Of a stretch of 64,000 bases of DNA, positions 1 to 12,069 are shown one piece after another. The notes below the pieces were generated by a model. The model searched no databases and was not told the DNA's origin. It saw only the letters and a program-made list of their open reading frames with translations. Both the position numbers and the translations under genes were made by a program. How positions within the stretch are numbered: the first letter of the stretch is position 1; each line of letters opens with the position of its first letter. Location: assembly GCA_008711295.1 (NCBI GenBank), contig VUYV01000008.1, positions 1,431,588 through 1,495,587 on the forward strand, read 5' to 3'. This DNA comes from Anarhynchus alexandrinus (lineage: Eukaryota; Chordata; Aves; Charadriiformes; Charadriidae).

Positions 1-3000
1 TGTATTCCGATGTTGTTTTGATTAAGTTAGCTTGTAGCATTGTTGTGAAACATCAAATGTCAGAAATAAAAAAATAAATGGGGTTTTATACCTTAAAGGA
101 GTGAATTCCAGAGTCTCAGAATGAGAAATACATTTCTAAGTTTCTTGGCAATGAGGACAATAAAAGCAGTTCTTGCACACTTATGTCAGGCAATTACCAC
201 CTTCGTACATTGCTGCTGTTGTGATTAATTCTGCTGCTTTCCACATGAGATCATTCAGTGTTTTGCTTCTGTTATCATTCTGGTCTATACGATCGTTAAG
301 TAAGGTTAATGGGGTTAAAAATGAAGGTAATCCAAAATGTCTTCAAAATTTCCAGTTCATTTTTCCTGTATCAGTGTAGAAGATGCTATTTTAATGGATA
401 GTTTTTAAAACAATGGAATCCTGCAGAGCCTTTTAGTATTTTAAAAAAAAACCAAAACAAAACAAACCTCAAACAAAACAAAAAACAAACCCCAACACAA
501 TTCTGGTGAGCTTTGTTTTCAAAATAATCTTTGCTAGAAAATGGAGCAAATGTAGTCTAACCCAAGCTAATACAAATGTTTGCAACACAACTAGTTGCTG
601 CTTTGTCTCATATTGGTCTAGCAGCTGTATTAGAAGACTATTGATCAATTCCATGCAATAAAAATTGTAGGTTTTTTGTTCAGAACTAGAGGAAATGCTC
701 TTGGCGCATGTTCTGCCTTGACTTGTGCCCTGACGTTAAGTTAGAAATGGGCACAAGAGCATCCTCTGGCTGCAGTGGGCATAACTTGTTCTGCTGCTCC
801 AAAAGATTTGTCAAATGTAGGTGTGCGGAAACCTGCTTACTCAGTTAAGCGCCAAGAGCTGTGCGAGACTGCACAGAGTTTAATCCTTTAGTTGGGAGGA
901 TGGGTAGCCTTGGCTGCTGAAGCCTTTGGAATAGAGATGGAATATTTAAATTCGGGTTTAACTATATTGCTTTTCTTGACCTCATTTGAATCCCTCAGTT
1001 TTATCAGTGCTTTTTAATATTCCCCCCCCCCCCCCCCATCTTAATTGGAAGCTTTCAGGCTGTGGTAAGTGTGGGGATGGTTAGCATAGTAAGGTCTCTC
1101 CTTGGCTTCAAGATAACAGTGGGAGGCAGCTAATTCCCATCTTAATTGAGCAGTGGTACATTGAATTCATACGGTGGGTGTGAATATTGTACTGCGATGC
1201 ACCTGATTTCTTTAGAAGAGAGTATTATGAAGCCTAACTTGCATGTTTTAACTGCTACTTACTCATTAAATAACTTCATTACCTGAAAATGACAAATTCT
1301 GGTGAGTAATGTAGGTCAGGGCAAAGAAAATGCAGTAAAAACATGCCGTGTTACGTCATATATATGAATGAATACAGGTTTTGAGTTTCTAGTCTTATAA
1401 CTGCAGCTTTCCCTAACAGCTGGTAGATAATGCCGAGCAATCTACCTGTAGCGAGTCTTCCATTAAACTCTAACAGGCTGATAAATTTTGATAAATTTCT
1501 CAAATTATTTAAAAGACTTTTTCTATATTACAGTTTGACAGATCTAAAATTTTTGAACATCAGGAACTGAAGCTCTTTTATTGCTGTAGGATGACAGGTA
1601 TTGATAACGCAAGGTGCTGCAAGGTGACAGAGGGGCTTAGTCAACCGTTGTATGAAAAAATCAAACCACACTCTCAATACCTGAGCACAGACCAGACTGT
1701 TCAGACAGTGACAGAATGCTTTACCTTCGAGACCTACTTTCTTGGTTTCTTGCCTCAATTTGTGTTTTTGACACAGTGCTATAAACGTGTCACGGCAGGG
1801 GAAAATTGATGATGGTGTGGATTGGCAAGTTTGTAGTGCGTGTGTCAATGTGCTTTTAAAGAACCTTTTCCATACGTGATAATAGATGAGAAGCCTTTAC
1901 AGGTTTCTGGAGGTGCGAGAATCAAAGTTTCTGTGGCAACTGAGACTTCTGTAGAAATTTATCTTGTCCTTCTTTAATCTAGTTTCTCATGTGATTTAGA
2001 AAACAAGTCAGAAGTTATGATAAAGTATTAACATTATGAAGAATACTTTAAATCAGCACGATTAGTCTGTAGCTTGAAATTGTATGCTACTGCACTTTGA
2101 TAGTAAGTTGTTTACTGTTTACCAGATTTCTAGTAGTAAGTCTTTGATTTTCAGAAGTTGCAAACATCAAGAGATTTGTTAGTTTTCTTTAATGATCAGT
2201 AGTTTCTGGATACATGTATCTCTCTTTCCCCGTTAAATCCGTGTGCTTTCACATTTTGGTTCCTTTTAGCAAATGAAGGTTGAGATTGTAGTTTCTAGTG
2301 TTTTTGTCCTTCTTTGCTTCCTCTTGCTGTGCAAACTTAACCATGTTAGAATGCTCTAAACTGCATTTGTCAAATGATTCATTTATTTTTAAAAGTGGCT
2401 TTTCTTGCTTTCTTTGAAACCAGGATATGACTGTGCAAACAGGAGGGTAGTGAAGGGATATGGTGTGGTGCTCATATAGTCTGTATAATTTATAGGTTTT
2501 GCCATTATTATGATGGATTTGAACTAGAGAAAGTCAAAGGAACTGCCTAATTTATGTAAAGCCACAACACTTTTTAATCTGTGCCTTACTACAGTATGTT
2601 TTTTTAATTGGCTTTTGAAATGCAAATTTGCCTTTGATACTTAAGTGCCAGTTAGATCTTAAGCAGGGTAAAGGGCTGGAATAGCTTTTTCAAAGCACAG
2701 ATTGAAAAAAAAAAAAAATTACAAAATTTTGGGGAACTGTGTCTGTAATTCATCTTTGTATGTAAATTTGTATGTATTTTAGTAAAAAGTATAGTGATAC
2801 CAGCTTTAAAATATTCCTGAGATGATCTTTATTTCAATCACTGTTTTCAGCTACTTAGTTAAAGCTTTCTTAAAGCTGTTACTGAGAGAACAGATATGCA
2901 AAGATGTACAAGGTCTGAAGCATGACAGTGGCACTGAGTTTCATCACAAGGATTTATCAGTTCTATACATCTATTTACAGACTGTTCACTAAATTATTTA

Positions 3001-6000
3001 TTTCACCCCTTGTCGTCTTTTTTCCCCAAGTGAATCCATCTGGTTTTCTTCCTCTTCTTCCACTTATCTTTGTATTTGGTAATACTTGGCTTTGTGTGTA
3101 ATTTTCTTGGTTGTGATGAGGTGGCTCTGGTGCTGCCTTGGTACTAACTTTTTAGGTATGTCTGAGTTTCATTAGTTCAAAAAGCCCTTGGTGATAACTT
3201 TATGACTTTTTTTTTCTCCCACCTCAATTCAACAATCTCCTTATATCATTATCTCGTTTATGTATTCACAGAAATTTTTATTTTCAAACCTTCATTTTGT
3301 AATTACTTTTAGAAAAAGTACAGGGAAGTCTCTTCTGTTAAGAAATATTCCTACCATGTAGTATCAAAATCTAAGAGTTCAATTATCTGAAAAGGCAGTA
3401 TTTAGTAAAAATGTAATATTTCTTTGAGAACCATCTGAAAACATTGCAGGTGCAGCACTGTCCAGAATGAGCATGGTTTCTTAATGAAAAGTAATTTTGA
3501 AAACTGTTGGGGTGAGGCTTCAAGTGTTGGTTTGTGTTGAAAACACCAACACTGAAACCTTGATAGACTTCCCATTTTTCTATTTACAGCCTGTAATACT
3601 TGGGTGGGTTCAGACGTGTCACATACATACTTGGAACAAAGACATGGAGTTTAATTCCAGGCACGCTCTAGCACCCTGTGCTCCACGGCAGGGTGTTCTC
3701 TGTAGTTCTCTGCTTTTCCGACCTGAGTAAATCCTCCTCCTCCTGCTGGCTTGTGCAGCTCATCACATAGCTCGGGCGCCTTCGGGTTGTACTGCTGTCA
3801 TACAGGGGAAGGATTGTTGCAGTTAATAAAAGCCACTGTTTCACATCTTCCCTGTTTTTCTTTTGAAGGGAAACTTCTTTTCAAACCTTTGCAGTAATTT
3901 TTTGGGGTCTGAAATGAAGGCTAAATGTCAGAATGTGTTGATGCTGCAACTACCTGTCCCTTAGTATGGTTGTATCCATGTGATACACAGTACACGATCA
4001 CCTTCATTCCTTCTGACCTGTCCCGATCCATGGACAGAATCAAACTTGGGGGCCAGGGAATGGGATAGAGTTGTGTAGCGGAAGAAATGCTCCACGATAT
4101 TGTTCCCTCAGGTCTTATACAACTTGGTAGATATGTAACCTCTTTGTCAGGGGATGCAAAAAATGAAGATGATTCCTGAGTTAGGACTTAGGACCTGACT
4201 TAGGACCAGAGGAGGAAGGCTGTCGACTGTATTCTCTAACCTGCTGCGTAACATTGCACAGAACCTCTCAATAATGAGGTTTTCCAGCTCTCGAGCTGTT
4301 TGACCAATGCCACTTACTTAACGTCAGTCCATCAGATGTAGAGAATGAACTTCACTTGAGAAATTAGCCCAATTTTAGCTGACTAGATTGCCTTTTTAAG
4401 GTTTATTTGCATTTTGAATTTATCTAGAATAGAAGAGCTGTCATATAACTGCCACTGGAATTAGAGGAGGCCTGGGTGAGCAACTACTATGGTATGTAAT
4501 GTAATGTGGCTTGGAGGATTGAGTTGAGTTACGAGCCAGGAGGTGCTGATGTCTAATCCTGCTTCTGTTGCAGGCTCGTTATATGGTCTCAAGAAGATCC
4601 CCATGCTCTGCCTTTTTCTCAATAGGCTGATAAAGGATTTCTCTTCAATAAATTTGAGAGTATTACTTTTTATGATGTACCAAGATGCTGTAAATGACTA
4701 TGCTGAGAAAAGACCAAGTGGAAATAAGTCATTTTGTAGCCATTACAGTGTTTGGATGATATGCAGTAGGCAAAGTTTTGGCCAAGAAATGATTATCCAG
4801 GACAGGATTATTCCCTGAGCGCAGCTTGTGGGAGGGAGGAGAACCTGGATGGATGTGGTCTTGCAATTAAAGCTAGATCTCTGCAAGGCACATCATCAAG
4901 GAGGTATGCTGTGGTTGTGAGAACTTAATTTCTGCTATGTTACAGTATTTAGCTATTTAATATCAAAATCACTTATGTGGGGATAGTGATACAGTGGGGA
5001 GTATTAAGAATTTTGCTCAAGTGTTAATTTGGGTTGAAATTTTGTTTGTTTTTTGCCTTAATGAGTAAGAACTGCATAAAAATAGACAGATTGTATGATT
5101 CTGGAATCACAAGTCTTTTGCAAAGTGTGCCTACCTCTGAAGATTACAACTGAACAGCATTTTATTTCTTACTGGGCTGTGAGTGTGTGTCTATGCCATC
5201 CCTGAAGGACAAGAGAGAAGCTGCTGAGCAGAACAAACTATGTGCATTTGCCAGCTCCTCAGAGGTGCAGTTAGGTTAGAAATAACAGCACTTTTTTTTT
5301 TACGCAGTATTGCATATTTCCTTTAAAAGTGAGGGGAAAAAAAGTCTTTGTCTGATCTTCATAAATAACTTTCTGTGCCTTGGAATTGGAAAAAAACTAA
5401 GAGCATAGACACTTCAGTGGAGAGTACTTAAGAGCACTTAGCCAGTAAAATAAGTGACATGGGTGATAAATTTTCCTTGCAAAATACATTTGCTATGAAA
5501 AAAGCATCTGCATTTTTCATAAATTGGCTTAGATCAAAATGTATTTCTTGTCAACGATAGGTAAATGGGAAAGGCAGTTTAAACAAAACTGCAGTTTGTA
5601 CAGTTTCTGTCAGATGCGATTAAAAACGTGAGAGTTTAGACATTTAAGATGACAAATGTTCTACCTTACATCTCATTCTAAATTCTTAAAATCGATATTT
5701 GTCCAGTTAAAGTAGAAAAAAAAAATATCTATGTGAGCCTTTGGATTGATCTGTATTAATCCTTGGACTGAAAGCAAAGATCTAGATTTGGAACTATTAC
5801 AAATATTTTCAGTGTAAGGTTAGGAAAAATGTATTTGTAGATTTTGTCGTCATTTACTTTTTCTTTTCTTTGAACAGTAACTGCATGAATTTGGGAGATG
5901 GGAACTGAAGTGATTGAAGTAATTTGTGATATTGAGCACTTCACTTCTTGGATATGCAACCTGAAAAGGCTTGTCCTTGTGAGACTGCTGGCGTACCATC

Positions 6001-8480
6001 TATCTGCTTTCCTTCTTTCTTGCCAACAAAACCCAAAGAAATGCTGAAACAAATGATGTTGATGTTTTACTCTCATCTCAAATGACTTGTATACTTCTGG
6101 CATGTTATTAGAGAGTTAGGGTACAATTTTTCTTCCAGAATTTGGCTGAATTTAATTCTTTTTAGGAGGTACGGCAGGAGAGGACTTGGAATTGTTCATG
6201 GCTGAAAAAATTCTTTTAAAAGGAATCAGCAGAAATCTAATCAAACTAAAACTGTGTCGTTTCATATGTGAATTGAAAGTGTTGGAGAGAGCAGCAGGGT
6301 ATCAGCATAGTAACTTCTCTAGAGGTCGACGGGGAAGAGGTGTTGCTTCTGATCCAGGATCTGTTTCCTCTTGGGCAACAATTGGTCTGTCCCCCTTATT
6401 TGAGTGGTGTGCATGCCAGGAATTGCTTCCTGGAATTCCTAGAGCCCCATTTCAAGTCCTTTTCTATGCAGTTCATTTATCCTGCTTTTGAGGGTGCTGT
6501 GTTCTCTCCAGCAACTCATATGAAAGCGGTATATCGAGCTATGATTTAGTATCAGCTCCTTGCCACGTCCAAAGCAGACAGCGGTACAGTTGGTCTGCGT
6601 CTAATTGGTAATTCTAATCCTGGGTGAAAGCCCACAGCAGGAGAATTTTAGACCTGCTTGTTTTTAAACTCTTCATTGACATCTAATGATCAAGTTATAG
6701 CCTAGGTGAAGAGATTGATTTGCTCCTTGAATGATATTAAAACCACTGTTTCTATTGAAAACTGCAGGTTTTCTTAAGCTTTTGTGTTTAAAGTTTATTA
6801 CACCTAATATTGAATAAAATCAAACGGCCTGTTTTGACTAATACTATCCCTGTCCCTAATTGTGTGGGTCAGTGAGCTAGTTAAAGCTTATTTGTGCTCA
6901 TTGGAGGGTAACGAATCCTCTCTTGTAGCTATAGGAGAGGCAGGACAAGTAGATCTGTAACGCTCGTGCCTGAACTTTCTGCTTTAGTAACAATTCAGTA
7001 TTACTGTTTGGAAAAAAACCCCAAACTAGTATGTATTTTCTAGAATGGAATTAATGTTTAATGCAATGAGAGATCCCGTACTGAGCCCAGTCAGAAAAGG
7101 GGGATGGGGGGATGATTTTGGATCCTTTTCTCAGGTGGGGAGATGGAGGGAAAAAATCCAAATTGGTGAACAGCCTGGGATGTCTGTTACCCGCTGTCCC
7201 ATTTACATGTAGTGGAAATCTTCCTTCTTGCTGCGATGTCTGGTTTAAGATGGTTGTGGTAGCTAATCTTCTTGATTCTTAAACACACAGCATACAAGTG
7301 TTTAAATCTTGTGCTCATTCATTAAGATTTTCTTAATTAGGCATTATCTTAGGTGCAACATTCCATGTCATTATAAACCCAAAAGATTAGGTTTTATCAG
7401 TTTACCAGTTTCCAATTTAAATTGTTAAGTCTTGTAATTAGCAAAGAAAGTATCCTTTGTCCATTTGATTAACGGACAAAGTTGTCTATATTATTTTTTG
7501 AAGTACATTAACATAAAATCTTACTGTAAATTGCAAAAAAAGTTAAAGCTTTTTGCAGTATACATTCAGATCTTCACCTTTGGTTTTGAAAATATGGCAG
7601 GCAATATAGTTACTCTCTAGAGAAGCATGAAGTCTGTGAAAGGGAGCTTCAGTGCCAAATTCCTAAAATCACTTGGGTTTATAGCAGAGGATCTGTTGAT
7701 GGGTGAGTCTAGGTGGTGATACAAGAGGAGAAAGTGAGAGCATATTGATGGTGCATCAACACAAGCGAGTTGGATGAACTTTGTTTAGATTAGCTTTCTC
7801 ATTTGTTAGTAGTTTCACTCAAATATGTATTTTTCCTTCTTTATGTTCTGCATGTCAGCACCAGCAATCCCTTTTGTAATTTTGTTTGACAAGTTTTGGC
7901 ATAGATTGCTCTCTAAATCCCAAGCTGTTGGGCAAGTGATAATTCCGTATGCAGTCTGTAGTCTTAGCTCACCGCGTTTTCTAGCGTGGGATTCAACAAG
8001 ACGCTTCAGCTTTAGTTAGATGGTGTAAAAGTGAAGGGTCTTCCCGCTGGTGGCATTCAGAGTTTTGATCAACCGAATACAGCATGTTAAAAACGATAGG
8101 AACCTCTGCTGTCACACTGACCGGAATGGAAGGTGACACAAAAGCAGTAAGGGTAAGAAATATCATGGCAGAAGTATGTGTATGATAAATTCTTTATTTT
8201 TTCATAATCGAAATTCAAGAGGAGGTTTAAGTACACTGAAAAGGAAACAAAATAGAGGAAAATTATTTTTAATAAGGAAAAAGTAAGTTATGAAACTTGC
8301 TATGGTTGATTTCAGTGAGGTTAGTTCTGGGTAACATCCTTAAAAAGCATAGGATATGTCTCATCATTCACATAAGTACACTAGAAATAAAAATGTTAAA
8401 AATTATTAAAAAACCCCTGTAACTCCTACTTATTTGCATAATAAACCGTTGTTTTGGGGGGAGCATGGGGAAGTGTCTCT
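1..8480 (+). other. Intron sequence upstream of the Ig2 exon, part 1
   Basis: AT-rich intron with no exon I can support. The small open frames on both strands have no domain, signal or codon pattern worth keeping. Landmarks are a 16-base C run at 1022-1037, an A run near 2705-2718 and a local tandem of TTAGGAC-like units near 4180-4210. I see no complete repeat element. Confidence 0.7.
1022..1037. repeat. Poly-C/poly-G homopolymer tract
   Basis: Sixteen consecutive C residues interrupt AT-rich intron sequence. The minus strand is therefore a G16 run that could stack as a quadruplex. Length polymorphism and sequencing error are both likely here. Confidence 0.9.
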
Positions 8481-10024
8481 TAGATAACTTAGAGGTTTCT
8501 GTAAAGGTGTTGCTCTTTCTTCTCTAATAGCTTCTGAAGTCACATTCCTGGATCATATGCACCGCCAGCCTGCTCTTTTGTGACTGTTCTTAAATTGAAC
8601 ACATAAAAAAAAAAATAAATAGCCAATAAAGGCTTCATTATGGAGAGATCTTTAAGAAACTGTCTCCAATATGATGACCTTAATTGCTAGCAGCTGTCTG
8701 ATTCAAGGGTCAGCAGTGTGATAATCCACACCTTAGCAGTTTTTCTCTGGGTTCCTTTGAGTGATGTGCAGTTTTGCTGAATAACTTGCTTGTTACACTC
8801 CTTTTAGTGTTTCTCCTCCTTTCTGCCATGTGTACTTGCTGTCTCTAGACATCATCTTTTTCAGCTAGATGTTTATCTATAGAAGTTCTTTCTCCTGTTG
8901 TGTCTCCTGTTATGTCAGTCTTCAAATACTCTATTTTTGAGGGATTTCTTTGCTATTTATGGATTCTGATTATTTCTCTGTGAAATTGTTTAGGTTATTT
9001 CCTATCTCTAAATATGTGTCGTCAGGTACCAGCTGTCTTTCTCACTGTCTATAGAGTTGCCTGCAAAAGTTCTTCTGATCTGTCCTTTCTTCCAGTTTCT
9101 TGATAAATTTATCGTGACAGTCCTCTCTGCATTAATCTTCTTTGAATAGCTTGTTCACATGAGCTTTTGTGAATGATAGCCTCGCCTGGATCTAAAATTA
9201 TTTAAACTGTCAAGCTCTTTTCTTTCACCAGAATACTCGGATCTTATTCTTCTTTTGTTATGGCTATTGATTTGGTTTTAGAAAGAGTAATTGTGAGTCT
9301 GTACTTTTTTTTTTTCTTTTTAGGCAGTCTATTGATCAAGACCTGAGGTTTCTTAAATGATGAAGCAATCTGCATACCTTATCTTAAGGTCTTCTCTTAA
9401 AATCCAACAGTGCTTTCTTCATTGTCCTCGCTATTAGAATGATCTTGAAGAAGTTATCCCATAGTTTGCACCCCCTCGGTTCGTTTTTGTGTGCTATTAG
9501 AAATGTCTGTTTGCCACGTTTCTTGGTGTCTGTATAGATCAAATTCATTGTGGCTACTGCAGCTTTTGCTGCTGCCTTGAACTGCTGTTGGAGCTTTGCT
9601 GTTCTTTGGACCTTTAATTGCAAGTCCTGTCTCTGATTTTAATGGTGCTATTATTTCACCTACTCCATTAACAGAATTATTATTTTCTGTATTCCTGTGC
9701 CCTTTCTTGCAGCGCTTTCTGAGCCTGACCTTCCACTCTGCCGTGGATGAAACCTCCCACCTCACCCCCAGTTACGTTTATTGTAGTTTATGGTTGTTAT
9801 CGATGACCTCTGTATTTTTGAAGATCTTCCTTGAATCACCTTTCTTGTTCCCATTTCATTTCTGGAATAATTTATTGATCTCCTCTTGATACCACCTGAC
9901 TAGAATTTGGGTTTGTTTGTTTAGCCTTGGTCTATTCTCCAGTCTTGTTGGTTTTGAACATTTTCAATACCTTATCAAAGATCAGTTCTTCATTTCTGAT
10001 CTCTCATGTTTCCTCCAAAGGGTT

Positions 10025-10282
10025 TCACAGAATCGTAGAATTATTATGGTTGGAAGAGATCATCGAGTCCAACTGTTAACCCAGCACTGCCAAGTTACCA
10101 CTAAACCGTGTCCCTCAGCACCACGTCTACACGTCTGTTAAATACCTCCCAGGATGGCAATTCCACCAGTTCCCCGGGCTGCCTGTTCCAATGGTTGATA
10201 ACACTTTTGGTGAAGAAATTTTCCCTAATATCCAATCTAAACTTCCCTTGCTGCAACTTGAGGCCATTTCCTCTTGTCTTTT
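10025..10282 (-). mobile_element. CR1 LINE 3'-end fragment (minus orientation)
   Basis: This reads as the reverse complement of the avian CR1 3' end. It shows TCACAGAATCGTAGAATTAT, then TGGTTGGAAGAGATCATCGA, the CTGCCTGTTCCAATGG box, GGTGAAGAAATTTTCCCTAA and CTTGAGGCCATTTCCTCTTG. It is truncated at its 5' end, as most CR1 copies are. It is an inverted match to the copy at 23486-23741. It sits inside the protein-like minus-strand tract and probably inserted after that sequence was already present. Confidence 0.92.
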
Positions 10283-11619
10283 TCTTTCTCAGCTACTTCC
10301 ATCAAGGAAGGCTGGATTAACTTCTTGCTTAGCATTTCTTCCTTCTACATTATTTTTTCTTTTTTTTTTTAAATATACGTGAACCTTATTATGTTGGGGT
10401 TTTCCATAACTACTTCACTCCTAACTTGAGTAGCTATACACATTCAGTTGTCTTCATTAAAAATTCTGCCAGGACACGTTGTGCAGTTGCAGAGCAGCCA
10501 ACTTTCATTTTGAAGTTATCAGGGACCAGACATTCATCCCTTCTCAGAGCCAACCTTATTCCTTCATGAAGTTCTTCTACTACTTCTCCTGGACTGCAGC
10601 TGGTCAGGCTCTGAGCCTGGATCATCACTACAGCTGTGGGACGTCACAGAGCGTAGCAAGCATACACTCAGCTCTTTCTTTTTTTTTTTTTTTGTTAGGA
10701 ACCTGTACCCCAATTCATAGAATATCAGGATGTACATCGTCTGCTCTTTATTTCTTGGTCTGTTCTAGTGCTTCCTTATTCCTGGGACTTCTGTCAAAGG
10801 CAGTGTTTGGCGAAGTGGCATCATAAAGTTATTTCTGGGTGTTTGACTTGCCTCTTACTCAATGTTCTGCTGTCAGTCACAGTTCTAGTGGTTTCACCAG
10901 GATTATTTTACTGACTTTTGTCTCACTTCTTTTCATCAAGCTTTTGCAAGAGAAGCTCGCGTGGGGTTATTGTGTCCTGGTCTGGGTGCAAAAAGTTGTT
11001 CCAGGCTACGCAAAGCTTCTTAAGAAGTCAGGATCTCTTATAGATTTGTTTCTGTTGATGGACTGAGTTCAACAGGTATTCTGAGCTCTCTGTGTCCTGG
11101 TTCGAAATCAGAATTGATCTGTAATACTCCCTCAGATTTGATCACATCAATTTGTGAGTTTTTTTCTGACATCTATACAGCTGTGTTCTTATGCTGTTAT
11201 ATTTCAGTTTGGGCTTCCAGGGTATTAGGCTTTGCAAAGTGTACCACTTACGGTAGACAACTATATATACACTTTTTGTTTAAAATGAATTCTGAGAGAA
11301 ACTCTTTAGCCAGGTAAACCTTTAGAATATTCTGATGTGTTTTACTAGTCCAAACACAGTCTTAAGTTTTTATATGTGTGGTTTCTTAGTTTTCTTTTTA
11401 GTTTGTGGTTCCGTGGCAAAGCTGAGATCCAAGTCTGCGAGGGGACGATGGCAACCTCAAATCTGTGCAGTCTAACCCTGTGCTCCAGGGCATGATCAAT
11501 TTTCCTCTAACTTTCCCTGCTAGAAGCTTGTTTTGACAGATGTAATTCTGTTCCTCTTTGCACGATATTTTGTGCAATATTTTGCTGTATCTCTCCATAG
11601 TTTTCTGTATAGCTTCCCC

Positions 11620-11720
11620 ATGTCATAGTGTCATCGGGTAATTGAGCTTGGAAGGGACCTCAGGAGATCTCAAGTTCAGTCACCAGCTCAAAGCAGCTCT
11701 GAGGTCATACCAGGTTACTC
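11620..11720 (-). mobile_element. CR1 LINE 3' fragment (minus orientation, diverged)
   Basis: The + strand shows GAGCTTGGAAGGGACCTCAG, then GAGATCTCAAGTTCAGTCAC, CAGCTCAAAGCAGCTCTGAG and a CAGGTTACTC end. This matches the general layout of an older CR1 3' end in reverse orientation. It is short and diverged, so the subfamily cannot be named by eye. Confidence 0.65.
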
Positions 11721-12069
11721 TATGTGTGTTAATTATACGTGTACAGGTAGATATGTCAATGTGTGTTACTGATGTGTACAATGACATCCTCTCCCTTTTC
11801 CTCTGTTTCTTAATTCTGATCAAGGGATACCTGCTTAAATCAGTGTATGCCGTGTTAATTATGCTGCCAGGTCTGTGTTTAACAAAGTCAGGATTCTGAT
11901 TACGTACTGGCATTTCTCATTCCTGCTGTGTGTTCTGCATACCTTCTCACTTTAGTTTAGCCAACAAGGATGCTTGGTAGGTTTTCCTCTCTTCATGGTA
12001 TAATCCTTCTAAGAATATTCTGTCTCCCCTGACCAGCTGTCTCCAGCCCAGATTTTAGGCCAGGTTGCG

